A stretch of 64,000 nucleotides of DNA. Source: JAJFHI01 sp050633705 (GTDB lineage Bacteria; Pseudomonadota; Alphaproteobacteria; Rhizobiales; Hyphomicrobiaceae). This document shows positions 18,052 through 26,455 of this stretch, in pieces. The stretch is taken from contig JBOEGZ010000004.1 in NCBI GenBank assembly GCA_050633705.1, positions 1 through 64,000 on the forward strand, written 5' to 3'. The notes beneath the pieces are model-generated. The model was not told where the DNA came from, ran no database searches, and worked only from the letters and a program-made list of their open reading frames with translations. Made by a program: the position numbers and the translations under genes. Numbering within the stretch: position 1 is the first letter of the stretch; each line of letters begins with the position of its first letter.

Positions 18052-18674
18052 TGTATTTTCTCACAAGTCCCTTTTTCGAAAACGAGAGGTGCAGAGCCGT
18101 CGTCGACCCCTTGGAACGTTGAACTTTTCAACTCTCGCGTTTTCTCGTTGATCGTGATGAGTACGAGCATCTCACCCTTGTTTAGCTTGTCGATTGGCAT
18201 TGGCTTTGGTGCCCAAAGTTCCGCGCCAAACTTTTTAGAAAGTCGCAACAGACAGCCGTCGCCACACATGTTGTTTGATTTGAGATAAGCTGCAAATGCT
18301 TCTTTGTGTTGGCTCTCGATGGACGTCACTCTCCATTGTCCCGGTTTGTCGCCAGTGTCGGAAATTGTCAGCTCCAACTCAACGCGGCCACGTGTTGTTT
18401 TTGGCGGCGCATGACCAACACCGATACCTTCCGTCTGACACGCCAGCTTCAGTGTTGTCCCTGGCGCAAATAACAATTCCTGTGAGCGATTAGGATTAGG
18501 ATCAGACTTGAACTTTTCTTTGAATGCTTCGCCATTGATGTCCACATCCGCTTTGTCAGCGGGTGTCGGCGTGGTTTGCTCTTCAGCTTTGGCCAAAGGA
18601 GTGATGAATCCCACCATCAAGGCGCAACAGGCCATCAAGCGGATTTCAGCTTGAAGGGACCTTAAGTGTTTCAC
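18048..18674 (-). CDS. Secreted protein of unknown function inside the pur operon
   Basis: A 208-residue protein with a signal peptide (hydrophobic stretch at residues about 12-28, cleavage likely after LAKA). The mature part has four cysteines (LACQTEG, NMCGDGC, the terminal EKGTCEKIQ) and a TRGRVELELTISD strand. It overlaps purS by four bases at its start and purQ by four bases at its end, so it is transcribed and probably translated together with cytoplasmic purine enzymes. A periplasmic protein locked into a purine operon has no obvious reason. I do not recognise the family. Confidence 0.78.
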   Translation of the reverse strand: MKHLRSLQAEIRLMACCALMVGFITPLAKAEEQTTPTPADKADVDINGEAFKEKFKSDPNPNRSQELLFAPGTTLKLACQTEGIGVGHAPPKTTRGRVELELTISDTGDKPGQWRVTSIESQHKEAFAAYLKSNNMCGDGCLLRLSKKFGAELWAPKPMPIDKLNKGEMLVLITINEKTRELKSSTFQGVDDGSAPLVFEKGTCEKIQ

Positions 18675-18913
18675 ACCACCAACTCGTAGTCGTAATTTTC
18701 AATGACCATATTAGCGAGCAGTTTTTCACACATTTGCTCGACAGCTTTTCGCGCGGCTGCCTCGTCTGTTTCCTTTAAGGCAACTTCGATGAATTTGCCT
18801 TGGCGCACCTCGTCGACGCCAGCAAACCCGAGACTGTCGAGGGCATGCTCGATGGCTTTGCCCTGCGGGTCGAGAACGCCGGGTTTGAGAGTGATTTTGA
18901 TTTGGGCTTTCAC
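18671..18913 (-). CDS. purS: Phosphoribosylformylglycinamidine synthase subunit PurS
   Basis: An 80-residue PurS: IKITLKPGVLDPQGKAIEHA at the N-terminus and VRQGKFIEV in the middle, the usual ferredoxin-like alpha/beta unit. It joins PurL and PurQ into the FGAM synthase complex. It lies 67 bases downstream of purC, and its TGA overlaps the start of the secreted-protein gene. Length and motif are normal. Confidence 0.95.
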   Translation of the reverse strand: MKAQIKITLKPGVLDPQGKAIEHALDSLGFAGVDEVRQGKFIEVALKETDEAAARKAVEQMCEKLLANMVIENYDYELVV

Positions 18914-18980
18914 AAAAGCGCTCCTGAAAGATATTTCTGGCGCCGACGGATTGGGTCGGCGCCACTCTCAAGTTCTCTTC

Positions 18981-19769
18981 TTAGTCGGATTCGGTCGAAG
19001 GGTTTGAAGAAACCAACACCGGACCACCAGCTTGTACAGGACGGTTCTCATTGAGAATGCCAAGTCGTTTGGCGACCTCCTGATAGGCCTCAAGCACATC
19101 GCCAAGATCACGACGGAAGCGGTCTTTATCCAACTTGCTGGAGGTTTTGGTATCCCACAAGCGGCAACTGTCCGGACTGATCTCGTCAGCGAGTACGATG
19201 CGTAACTGTTCGTTGTCCCACAGGCGTCCGAATTCGATCTTGAAATCCACAAGGCGAATGCCGATGCCAAGGAATAAGCCAACGAGAAAATCGTTGATGC
19301 GTAGCGCCAGCTGCATGATTTCGTCGATTTCAGGCGGTGTCGCCCAGCCAAATGCCGTGATGTGCTCTTCGGCAACCATCGGGTCGTCGAGTTCATCGGA
19401 TTTGTAGTAAAACTCGATGATTGAACGCGGCAGTTGCGTGCCTTCCTCCAAGCCAAGACGCTTGGCGAGCGAACCTGCTGCAACGTTGCGTACGACGACT
19501 TCGATTGGAATGATCTCGACTTCGCGGATCAACTGCTCGCGCATGTTGAGACGTTTGATGAAGTGTGTTGGCACACCGATATCGTTCAATCGCTCGAAGA
19601 TAATCTCCGAGATTCGATTGTTGAGCACACCTTTGCCATCGATGATGTCATGCTTCTTTGCATTGAACGCTGTTGCATCATCTTTGAAGTGTTGAATTAA
19701 CGTGCCGGGTTCTGGGCCTTCATAAAGAATTTTGGCCTTGCCCTCGTAAATGCGGCGACGCCTGTTCAT
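18981..19769 (-). CDS. purC: Phosphoribosylaminoimidazole-succinocarboxamide synthase
   Basis: A 262-residue SAICAR synthetase. IYEGKAKILYEGPEPGTLI opens the ATP-binding domain; FIKRLNMREQLI, the conserved EVVVRNVAAGSLAKR, and LVDFKIEFG with the ADEISPDSCRLWD metal/ATP segment follow. It couples CAIR and aspartate with ATP in purine synthesis. A start at 19796 is also open, but the ATG at 19769 has AAAGGA 6 bases upstream and matches the family N-terminus. It heads the purC-purS-(secreted)-purQ operon. Confidence 0.96.
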   Translation of the reverse strand: MNRRRRIYEGKAKILYEGPEPGTLIQHFKDDATAFNAKKHDIIDGKGVLNNRISEIIFERLNDIGVPTHFIKRLNMREQLIREVEIIPIEVVVRNVAAGSLAKRLGLEEGTQLPRSIIEFYYKSDELDDPMVAEEHITAFGWATPPEIDEIMQLALRINDFLVGLFLGIGIRLVDFKIEFGRLWDNEQLRIVLADEISPDSCRLWDTKTSSKLDKDRFRRDLGDVLEAYQEVAKRLGILNENRPVQAGGPVLVSSNPSTESD

Positions 19770-20127
19770 GCCTGGTCCTTTGAGAATTGAGCTCATGTTT
19801 TCTGATGTTTTTTTACTGGAGAACGCAACGGAAGCAACGCGCCGACTTATTGATTCTTCTACATCTTTTGGTGTGTAGGGTTATAATCAGCGAGCAGGTA
19901 CGCCAAGTGAAATCTTGATGCCGACACTAGCCGACCACCGGGCCCAAAACAATGTTAACAGTACCATCTTCGACGAACGCGGTAACCGGCCGCGGCTGGC
20001 CGGGCCAAGCCGTTGATTTGTCGAGGCTGGCGGGTTAACTGATCTGTTGAGATCCGTGCCTGGAGAGGTCTGGGGCACATCCTGTAGATGCACAAATGTC
20101 ACGAACACACGCTCAGATGGAGACAAT
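19770..20127. other. Divergent intergenic region, purC / DUF1476
   Basis: About 360 bases between divergent genes. It must contain the pur operon promoter and that of the DUF1476 gene. A TATAAT-like hexamer is present at about 19881 on the plus strand, without a convincing -35 partner. No repeat, riboswitch or small gene could be supported. Confidence 0.4.
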
Positions 20128-20448
20128 ATGAACAGTTTTGACGATCGTAAGAAGGCTTATGAAAGCAAATTTGCTCTGGATGCGGAGCTTAAATTTAAGG
20201 CTGAATCACGGCGCAATAAAATGATTGCCGAATGGGCTGGAGAACGTCTTGGGATGACAGAGGCTGAGATTGGCGATTACGTCAAAGCGGTCCGTAAGTC
20301 TGACTTCGAAGAAGCCGGAGATGACGACGTGTTTCGCAAAGTGCGCGCCGACCTTGATGCAAAAGGTGTTGCTGTCACGGATGATGAATTGCGCCAAGCG
20401 ATGGATGAGATGTTGGCTAAGGCTGTGGCCGAAGTTGAAGCCGGTTAA
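20128..20448 (+). CDS. DUF1476 domain protein
   Basis: A 106-residue protein that matches the alphaproteobacterial DUF1476 family: FDDRKKAYESKFALDAELKF at the N-terminus, WAGERLGMTEAEI in the middle and a C-terminal all-helical acidic segment. Members of this family resemble the zeta subunit that inhibits the alphaproteobacterial F1-ATPase, so it may be an ATPase inhibitor. The ATG at 20128 with a GGAG site is preferred over an upstream in-frame start. A strong terminator follows. Confidence 0.88.
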   Translation: MNSFDDRKKAYESKFALDAELKFKAESRRNKMIAEWAGERLGMTEAEIGDYVKAVRKSDFEEAGDDDVFRKVRADLDAKGVAVTDDELRQAMDEMLAKAVAEVEAG

Positions 20449-20488
20449 GACGTAAGCTTCGTTGGCGTTCAATCGCCAGGACATTTGC

Positions 20489-20521
20489 GCCGCAAACACT
20501 TTTGTGTTTGCGGCGTTTTTT
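20489..20521 (+). terminator. Rho-independent terminator after the DUF1476 gene
   Basis: Exact 11-bp stem (20489-20499 with 20504-20514), TTTT loop, and a following run of six T. The T run continues into a short TTTTG tandem repeat to about 20541. It is one of the clearest terminators in the window. Confidence 0.92.
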
Positions 20522-20623
20522 GTTTTGTTTTGTTTTGTTTTTCGAGAGAGTGGAGCCCGCGTGATGATTGATCCGGCGACCTAAAAATATCTGTAATCCT
20601 TACTCGCAAAAAGTTGGCGTTCA

Positions 20624-21199
20624 TTAGAGATGCTTTATGAAGCCAGCAAACCGCATCAGGCCTTCAGGCCAGGGGCCGTGGCCGGAGTTGATGTTGATGT
20701 GGCCAACTTCACCGGCATCGGTAAATTCTGAGCCCCAGCGGCCCGCTAAGTGTTTGGCGCGATCGTAGTCGCAATAAGCGTCATTACGTGAGCCAACGAC
20801 GACGCTGGCAAAGGTGAGCTTGTCGGACATGATGGGGTGGAAGGCTGCGGCCTCTTTGGCAAACGTTTCGCCTTGGGTGACGGGCCATTTTTCGGCATGG
20901 TCAACGTCAGCTGGCGCCACGAGGAAGGCACCTATTACGCCAAGATCTTTCAATTCGTGGGCCGCATGGGTGACGGTTATGACGCCCAGACTGTGGGCTA
21001 CGAGTACAACCGGCTTTTTGGCAGTTTCAACTGCCTTTACAAGCGATGCCGTCCAAACCGCGCGTTGTGGTGAAATCCAATCAGTTTGTTTGACGCAGCG
21101 GGCTGTCGAAAGCTTTTGTTCCCACCGCGTTTGCCAATGGTCGGGTCCAGAGCCAGACCAGCCCGGCACCATCAGGATATCAAGTTCAGATGTTTTCAT
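20624..21199 (-). CDS. RBBP9/YdeN family alpha/beta hydrolase
   Basis: A 191-residue serine hydrolase. VPGWSGSGPDHWQTRWE is the family N-terminus, the nucleophile lies in LVAHSLGVI, the acid is likely the aspartate in GSRNDAYCDYD, and the histidine is in VGHININSGHG. This small, lid-less subfamily is cytoplasmic and its substrates are unknown. It faces away from the Excalibur protein gene. All three catalytic residues are present. Confidence 0.88.
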   Translation of the reverse strand: MKTSELDILMVPGWSGSGPDHWQTRWEQKLSTARCVKQTDWISPQRAVWTASLVKAVETAKKPVVLVAHSLGVITVTHAAHELKDLGVIGAFLVAPADVDHAEKWPVTQGETFAKEAAAFHPIMSDKLTFASVVVGSRNDAYCDYDRAKHLAGRWGSEFTDAGEVGHININSGHGPWPEGLMRFAGFIKHL

Positions 21200-21317
21200 G
21201 ACACCAGCAGATAGCGCACCTGGTGTTGCGGGAGAAGACCTATTGTCAGATAGTTTGCTCTTTAACCGGTTTTGCGGCGTCGAATTGTCTGCAATTTTTT
21301 ATCAAAGAATTGATGTT

Positions 21318-21788
21318 TTGAATATTTTCAAACAAGGCGTGCTTGTCTCGATCTGTCTGTTCTCGACGTGGTGTCAGAGCAGGGCACAGAGCTACGATTG
21401 CAAGGCTTTGAAATGCACGCAAATGTCGCAGTGTGCAGAAGCCAGTTTTAAGTTGGAAGTTTGCGGTCACGCCGCCAGAGACCGTGACCGGGACGGAATT
21501 CCGTGTGAAAAACTATGCGGCAAGACGCGAGCGGTCTATCAGGCACGCGTGCGTGCACAGGCCGGCCGCTATCCAATTGTTGGCGTAACCGGTGATGGCA
21601 TCACCAAGGCTCGCTCGAATAATGCTTCTGGTGCGGCAGCGAATGGTGAAAAATTCAGGTGTTCGGGCAAGACGCGATGTAAAGAGATGGTGTCTTGTGC
21701 GGAAGCGACATTTTATTTGCAACACTGCGCAGCAGTGCGACTTGACAGAAACCGTGATGGAATTGCCTGCAGCTCATTATGTCGGTGA
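21318..21788 (+). CDS. Secreted protein with two Excalibur calcium-binding domains
   Basis: A protein of about 156 residues, apparently a signal peptide followed by a duplicated cysteine-rich unit of about 42 residues (28-67 and 115-155). Each unit ends with the Excalibur signature, DRDRDGIPCEKLC and DRNRDGIACSSLC, an EF-hand-like loop bracketed by cysteines. Excalibur domains are found in extracellular proteins, often with nucleases. A linker with VGVTGDGITKARS separates the two copies. The start is uncertain: the TTG at 21318 gives a good signal peptide but a weak ribosome site. The open frame extends upstream into the divergent hydrolase gene, where it is a shadow. Confidence 0.65.
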   Translation: MNIFKQGVLVSICLFSTWCQSRAQSYDCKALKCTQMSQCAEASFKLEVCGHAARDRDRDGIPCEKLCGKTRAVYQARVRAQAGRYPIVGVTGDGITKARSNNASGAAANGEKFRCSGKTRCKEMVSCAEATFYLQHCAAVRLDRNRDGIACSSLCR

Positions 21789-21823
21789 TCAGATATCACA
21801 CGGCGGCCGTGAAGTACCCAGGA

Positions 21824-22921
21824 CTATCTCCGGCGTGGATCGTAGTCTTGGTCAGTTGCTGCTTGTGCGCGCTGGTCATTGGGCTTGGCCGTTCCCTCCT
21901 GCTGAGCGGGAGGGACTGGTGGATTGGCGCCGTCTTCCGGAAAAGGCGTTTGCGGTGGTTTGTATTCTGCCTGCTTGCAGGAGCAGCCTGACACGTATTC
22001 TTTCCGGTAAAGGAAGGCTTCTTTAAGTTGGGTGTATGGTTCATTGGTTTGCGCATCAAGCATTTGATCGATCGCGCCGCCAGGGTTTTGATAATAAAAT
22101 AGCTTCGCGGGCGCGGCACATTTCGACTGGCAAAGGTCTTCGTCGCGTTGGAAGTGGCCAGGTAGTGTCGAGAAGCTTACAGGGAAGTAATAGCCATCGC
22201 ACAATCGAACGCAAAGTGTGCGATAGGTTGCAAATGGCAAATTGTTATATCCGTTCGCGTAACCCGAACCTGTGCTGCTGTCCTCATCACCCCATAGGTC
22301 GGCAAATATTCCACGGTCGCGACGGCGGGCTTCTTGTTGATACTGTTGGCCGCAATTATTTCGTGCCAGTTCGCGAATGATATCGTCTTGGTAGGACCGT
22401 CCTGCTGAGGTTTGCAATTGTTGTTTGTCGGCACGCAGCTGTGCAATGCGACGGCGCGCATCCTCGGCTTCATTTGAAAGGGCAACGCAACGGCGGGTTC
22501 GGCGAATGGACCGAGAGAAGAGAAAATTCTCGATACAGCCACGGCGTTCAAGTTCGATATCTGTCTTGCGCCAAATTCGTTCGTACTTGCGGATTTCAGC
22601 GTTGATTTTTGGCAGCAAATTCCGTGTTTGGCTGCCTTGACGCGTTTCTTTTACCAGCTGCTGTTCCAGCCGTAAGCAGACATCGCTGCGCGCCGTCCAA
22701 CCATCACCAGCTCCTTGTTGTTGGGGAGCCACCTGCCAGCCATCTCCACCCCCTCGTGGTTGGCGACGGGGTTCTGGGCGAACCTCAGGTTCATCCCACG
22801 GCATTTGAAAGCCGCCTTGGGCCAAAGCGATACTGGTCACTGAACTTAAGACAATTACGCCCAAAAGGGCACCATAAACGCAAAACCAAAGGCTTTGGCG
22901 TTTTTTGTCATGAGTGGCCAT
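21824..22921 (-). CDS. DUF2865 domain exported protein
   Basis: A protein of about 365 residues: a signal peptide or anchor (hydrophobic residues about 12-34, ending SIALAQGG), a Pro/Arg/Gly-rich linker, a predicted coiled coil (about residues 75-180) rich in Arg and Glu, and a C-terminal domain with TYRTLCVRLCDGYYFPVSFS and paired cysteines (DLCQSKC, GCSCKQ). This matches DUF2865 of Hyphomicrobiales. The tail is low-complexity Pro/Gln/Ala. Function is unknown; it is probably envelope-located. In-frame starts also exist at 22933 and 23038; 22921 is chosen because AAGGA lies 12 bases upstream and the signal sequence begins there. Confidence 0.75.
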   Translation of the reverse strand: MATHDKKRQSLWFCVYGALLGVIVLSSVTSIALAQGGFQMPWDEPEVRPEPRRQPRGGGDGWQVAPQQQGAGDGWTARSDVCLRLEQQLVKETRQGSQTRNLLPKINAEIRKYERIWRKTDIELERRGCIENFLFSRSIRRTRRCVALSNEAEDARRRIAQLRADKQQLQTSAGRSYQDDIIRELARNNCGQQYQQEARRRDRGIFADLWGDEDSSTGSGYANGYNNLPFATYRTLCVRLCDGYYFPVSFSTLPGHFQRDEDLCQSKCAAPAKLFYYQNPGGAIDQMLDAQTNEPYTQLKEAFLYRKEYVSGCSCKQAEYKPPQTPFPEDGANPPVPPAQQEGTAKPNDQRAQAATDQDYDPRRR

Positions 22922-23301
22922 GGCCCGACGCATTCCTTGACGTTCAAATTTCAAGTCTAATCTCGCGGCAGTGTGTCTGTTTTTGTTCGATTTATCAAAC
23001 GCTAGAGCTACGGGGTCAATGCAGCGCAAAAATGGCATGGGGACAGTTCTTATCTGTTAGCGCCATAATTGGTCCGCAATACGGTTGGCCATGTTGGTGA
23101 TCTCAACGGGGTGGCCACCGTTGGTCTTCTTGACAGTGCCATAGTACCAGCATCATAACGGCGGCCAGATCGCGCATTTCGCAGCAGTGAAATTGCTGCA
23201 TGGTTTGCGGCATGCACAAAAAAAATCGGCGGGATTTGTTGCCATTTCGGCAATTGTCAGGGGCATACCGTTTTTAACGCAATATTCGACTGAGGCTTAT
23301 C

Positions 23302-24690
23302 GTGGAAATTCAACTGTACGACACCTTGACACGAAAAAAGCGAACATTCACGCCGCTCGATGCGAACAATGTTCGCATGTATGTCTGTGGGCCGACGGTT
23401 TATGATTATGCCCATATCGGCAACGCGCGACCTGTGATCGTATTCGATGTTGTGTTTCGGCTGCTGCGGGAAGTATTTGGCAGCGACCACGTGACCTACG
23501 CGCGCAATATTACAGACGTCGATGACAAGATAAACAAACGCGCCTTCGATGAGGGTGTGCCCATTGCCGATATTACGGCCCGCACGACGAAGCAGTTCCA
23601 TGACGATATTGGTCAATTGGGGGTTTTGCCTCCAACTGTCGAACCGCGTGCAACAGACCACATCAAAGAGATGGTCGCCATGTGTGAGACATTGGTCGAG
23701 AAAGGGCATGCTTATGTTGCCGAGGGGCACGTGCTGTTTTCTGTGTCGTCCATGCCGGACTATGGCCAACTTTCCAATCGTTCGTTGGATGAGATGGAGG
23801 CTGGCGCTCGAATTGAAGTGGCGCCTTACAAGAAAGACCCGATGGATTTCGTGTTGTGGAAACCGTCCAAAGATGGCGAGCCGGGCTGGCCGTCGCCTGC
23901 GGGGATTGAGGGCAAAGGTCGTCCAGGCTGGCATATTGAGTGCTCAGCGATGTCGGCAAGGCATCTTGGTGAGGTGATTGATATTCATGGTGGGGGTGTT
24001 GATCTGGCGTTTCCCCATCATGAAAATGAAGTCGCTCAATCACGATGCGCGCATGGCACCAAACAAATGGCGCAGGTGTGGATGCACAACGGCTTTCTGC
24101 AAGTCGAGGGCGAGAAGATGTCAAAGTCGCTTGGTAATTTTATTACCATCAACGATCTGTTGAAGACTTGGCAGGGCGAAGTTGTCCGGCTTGCGATGTT
24201 GTTGACCCATTACCGCCAACCAATCAACTGGACCAAGGCCGGATTGCAGGAAGCAAAGCGGACGCTGGATGCGTGGTATGCCGTTGCAGGGGAGGTTCCC
24301 CGTGGTGAAGGCGTTATCCACCAAGGCGTGCTGGCGGCTTTGGCTGAAGATATCAATACGCCTCAAGCAATGGCTGTGCTGCATGATCTGCGCAACAAGG
24401 CCTCTCGAGGCGACGAGGCAGCTCGGGCGGATTTGGCTGCGTCACTTCGTTTTCTTGGCCTGTTGCAGATAGACGCGAATGAGTGGGTGAGCTGGCGTCC
24501 ACCCGCGCTTGATCTTGATGAAGAGCTGATTGTTCGCCAAATTGCGGCCAGAGCGGCGGCTCGAAATGCTAAAAACTGGGCGGAAAGTGATCGTATTCGT
24601 GATGAACTGACCGCAATGGGGATTGCGCTTAAGGATACCAAGGACCCTGAGACGGGAGAAATTTCGACCACTTGGGCTATTGCGCATTGA
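23302..24690 (+). CDS. cysS: Cysteinyl-tRNA synthetase
   Basis: A 462-residue class I aminoacyl-tRNA synthetase. MYVCGPTVYDYAHIGNARPV carries the HIGH-type motif and a zinc-binding cysteine; CSAMSARHLGEVIDIHGGGVD is the conserved core with further zinc ligands; KMSKSLGNF is the second signature. It charges tRNA-Cys in the cytoplasm. The start is a GTG with a poor ribosome site. Length and motifs are normal. Confidence 0.96.
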   Translation: MEIQLYDTLTRKKRTFTPLDANNVRMYVCGPTVYDYAHIGNARPVIVFDVVFRLLREVFGSDHVTYARNITDVDDKINKRAFDEGVPIADITARTTKQFHDDIGQLGVLPPTVEPRATDHIKEMVAMCETLVEKGHAYVAEGHVLFSVSSMPDYGQLSNRSLDEMEAGARIEVAPYKKDPMDFVLWKPSKDGEPGWPSPAGIEGKGRPGWHIECSAMSARHLGEVIDIHGGGVDLAFPHHENEVAQSRCAHGTKQMAQVWMHNGFLQVEGEKMSKSLGNFITINDLLKTWQGEVVRLAMLLTHYRQPINWTKAGLQEAKRTLDAWYAVAGEVPRGEGVIHQGVLAALAEDINTPQAMAVLHDLRNKASRGDEAARADLAASLRFLGLLQIDANEWVSWRPPALDLDEELIVRQIAARAAARNAKNWAESDRIRDELTAMGIALKDTKDPETGEISTTWAIAH

Positions 24691-24833
24691 TCTCTAATCG
24701 TGTTGGTCAACGCCACAGTTGGAACGGTCTTAACATTCCGGTAGGTGTTGACAGACATAGTCACCAACAACATGCGAGTATGTGAAACGCGGTTTGGTTC
24801 AGAGCCTGCGAAACAGGAAACTTGAGAAGATCG

Positions 24834-26444
24834 ATGTCTGGGAAAGAACGCCTCTATCTGTTTGATACAACTCTGCGCGATGGTGCGCAGACAACGGGCG
24901 TTGACTTTTTAATTGAAGACAAGCGCCGCTTGGCAAGCGTCTTGGATGAACTCGGTGTCGACTATGTTGAAGGTGGGTACCCAGGCGCCAATGAGACTGA
25001 TACTCGGTTTTTCAAAGATCCACCCAAATTCCAACATGCCAAATTCACGGCATTTGGCATGACCAAGCGGGCTGGACGCTCCATATCCAACGACAGCGGT
25101 TTTCAGTCCGTGCTGCAGGCAAACAGTGCCGCGATCTGTTTGGTTGCTAAGGCATGGGATTATCATGTCCGGGTCGCGCTTGGGATCAGCAATGATGAGA
25201 ATATTGAGGGTGTGCGCGAGTCGATTGAGGCTGTGGTTGCGGCAAGTCGCGAAGCGATGCTCGACTGCGAACACTTCTTTGATGGTTACAAAGCCAATCC
25301 TGATTATGCGCTGGCAATTGCAAAAGCCGCCTACGAAGCTGGCGCGCGCTGGGTTGTTTTGTGTGACACCAACGGAGGCACCCTGCCGCACGAAGTTTCA
25401 GAGATTGTTTCAAAAGTCGTCAAAGTCGTGCCAGGAAGCAATCTTGGTATTCACACGCATAACGATACCGAAAATGCTGTGGCCAATTCGTTGATGGCGG
25501 TTCGCGCCGGTTGTCGACAAATCCAAGGGACGTTGAACGGGATTGGGGAACGTTGCGGTAACGCCAACCTAACATCGATTATTCCAACATTGTTATTGAA
25601 GAGTGAGTTTGCCGAACAATTCGAAACACGCATCACACCCGAAGCGTTGCGGACTTTGACGCATGCCAGCCGTGTGCTTGACGAAGTCGTTAATCAATCA
25701 CCTAATCGACATATGCCTTATGTCGGTGAAAGTGCCTTTGCGACCAAGGCTGGTATTCATGCTTCCGCCATTGTTAAGGCACCGGAAACTTATGAACATG
25801 TCGCGCCAGAGGCAATTGGAAATCAGCGCCGTTTGCTGGTTTCAGACCAAGCCGGCAAGTCGAATATTCTTGCCGCAATGTCGCGTTTGGGCATTTGTGT
25901 GCCATCTGATGACACAGCCATTGATGAATTGTTGAGTGAAGTTAAACACCGCGAAGCTGCCGGCTACGCCTACGAGGCAGCAGAGGCGTCGTTTGAACTA
26001 TTGGCGCGCAGAACTTTGGGACAGGTTCCGAAATATTTCTCAGTCGATAGCTTTCGCGTGATGGTGGAGCGGCGGCATAATGCGGTTAGCGAACAAATTA
26101 CGGTGACAGAAGCGACGGTAAAAGTTTTCGTTAATGGGAGTGAACAACCGCTCTGGTCGGTGGCTGAAGGCAACGGTCCGGTCAATGCACTCGACAGCGC
26201 TTTGCGTAAAGATCTCGGTCGGTTCCAGTCTTATATCGAAGGCGTTGAATTGGTGGACTACAAAGTGCGCATCTTGACGGCTGGTACGCAAGCGGTGACC
26301 CGAGTGCTGGTTGAAAGTCATGATACTTTAACAGGTGACAGATGGTTCACTGTTGGGGTTTCGGCAAACATCATAGATGCCAGTTTTGAAGCTCTCTTGG
26401 ATTCCATCAACTACAAGCTGATGAAAGAAAAAGCATCAGTTTGA
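24834..26444 (+). CDS. cimA: (R)-citramalate synthase
   Basis: A 536-residue enzyme of the isopropylmalate/citramalate synthase family. LYLFDTTLRDGAQTTGVDF, the metal ligands in LGIHTHNDTENAVANS, and GTLNGIGERCGNANL mark the catalytic barrel; a LeuA-type regulatory domain forms the C-terminal third. The DGAQTTG variant and YVEGGYPGANETD distinguish the CimA type from LeuA, which is separately encoded at 45177. It condenses pyruvate and acetyl-CoA to citramalate, a threonine-independent route to 2-oxobutyrate and isoleucine. The ATG at 24834 is chosen over an upstream TTG at 24822. Confidence 0.92.
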   Translation: MSGKERLYLFDTTLRDGAQTTGVDFLIEDKRRLASVLDELGVDYVEGGYPGANETDTRFFKDPPKFQHAKFTAFGMTKRAGRSISNDSGFQSVLQANSAAICLVAKAWDYHVRVALGISNDENIEGVRESIEAVVAASREAMLDCEHFFDGYKANPDYALAIAKAAYEAGARWVVLCDTNGGTLPHEVSEIVSKVVKVVPGSNLGIHTHNDTENAVANSLMAVRAGCRQIQGTLNGIGERCGNANLTSIIPTLLLKSEFAEQFETRITPEALRTLTHASRVLDEVVNQSPNRHMPYVGESAFATKAGIHASAIVKAPETYEHVAPEAIGNQRRLLVSDQAGKSNILAAMSRLGICVPSDDTAIDELLSEVKHREAAGYAYEAAEASFELLARRTLGQVPKYFSVDSFRVMVERRHNAVSEQITVTEATVKVFVNGSEQPLWSVAEGNGPVNALDSALRKDLGRFQSYIEGVELVDYKVRILTAGTQAVTRVLVESHDTLTGDRWFTVGVSANIIDASFEALLDSINYKLMKEKASV

Positions 26445-26455
26445 ATGGTGGACAC

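Noticed and set aside
20814..21317. N-terminal extension of the Excalibur protein frame
   Set aside because: This part lies opposite the alpha/beta hydrolase and reads as its shadow; a signal peptide appears only from about 21318.
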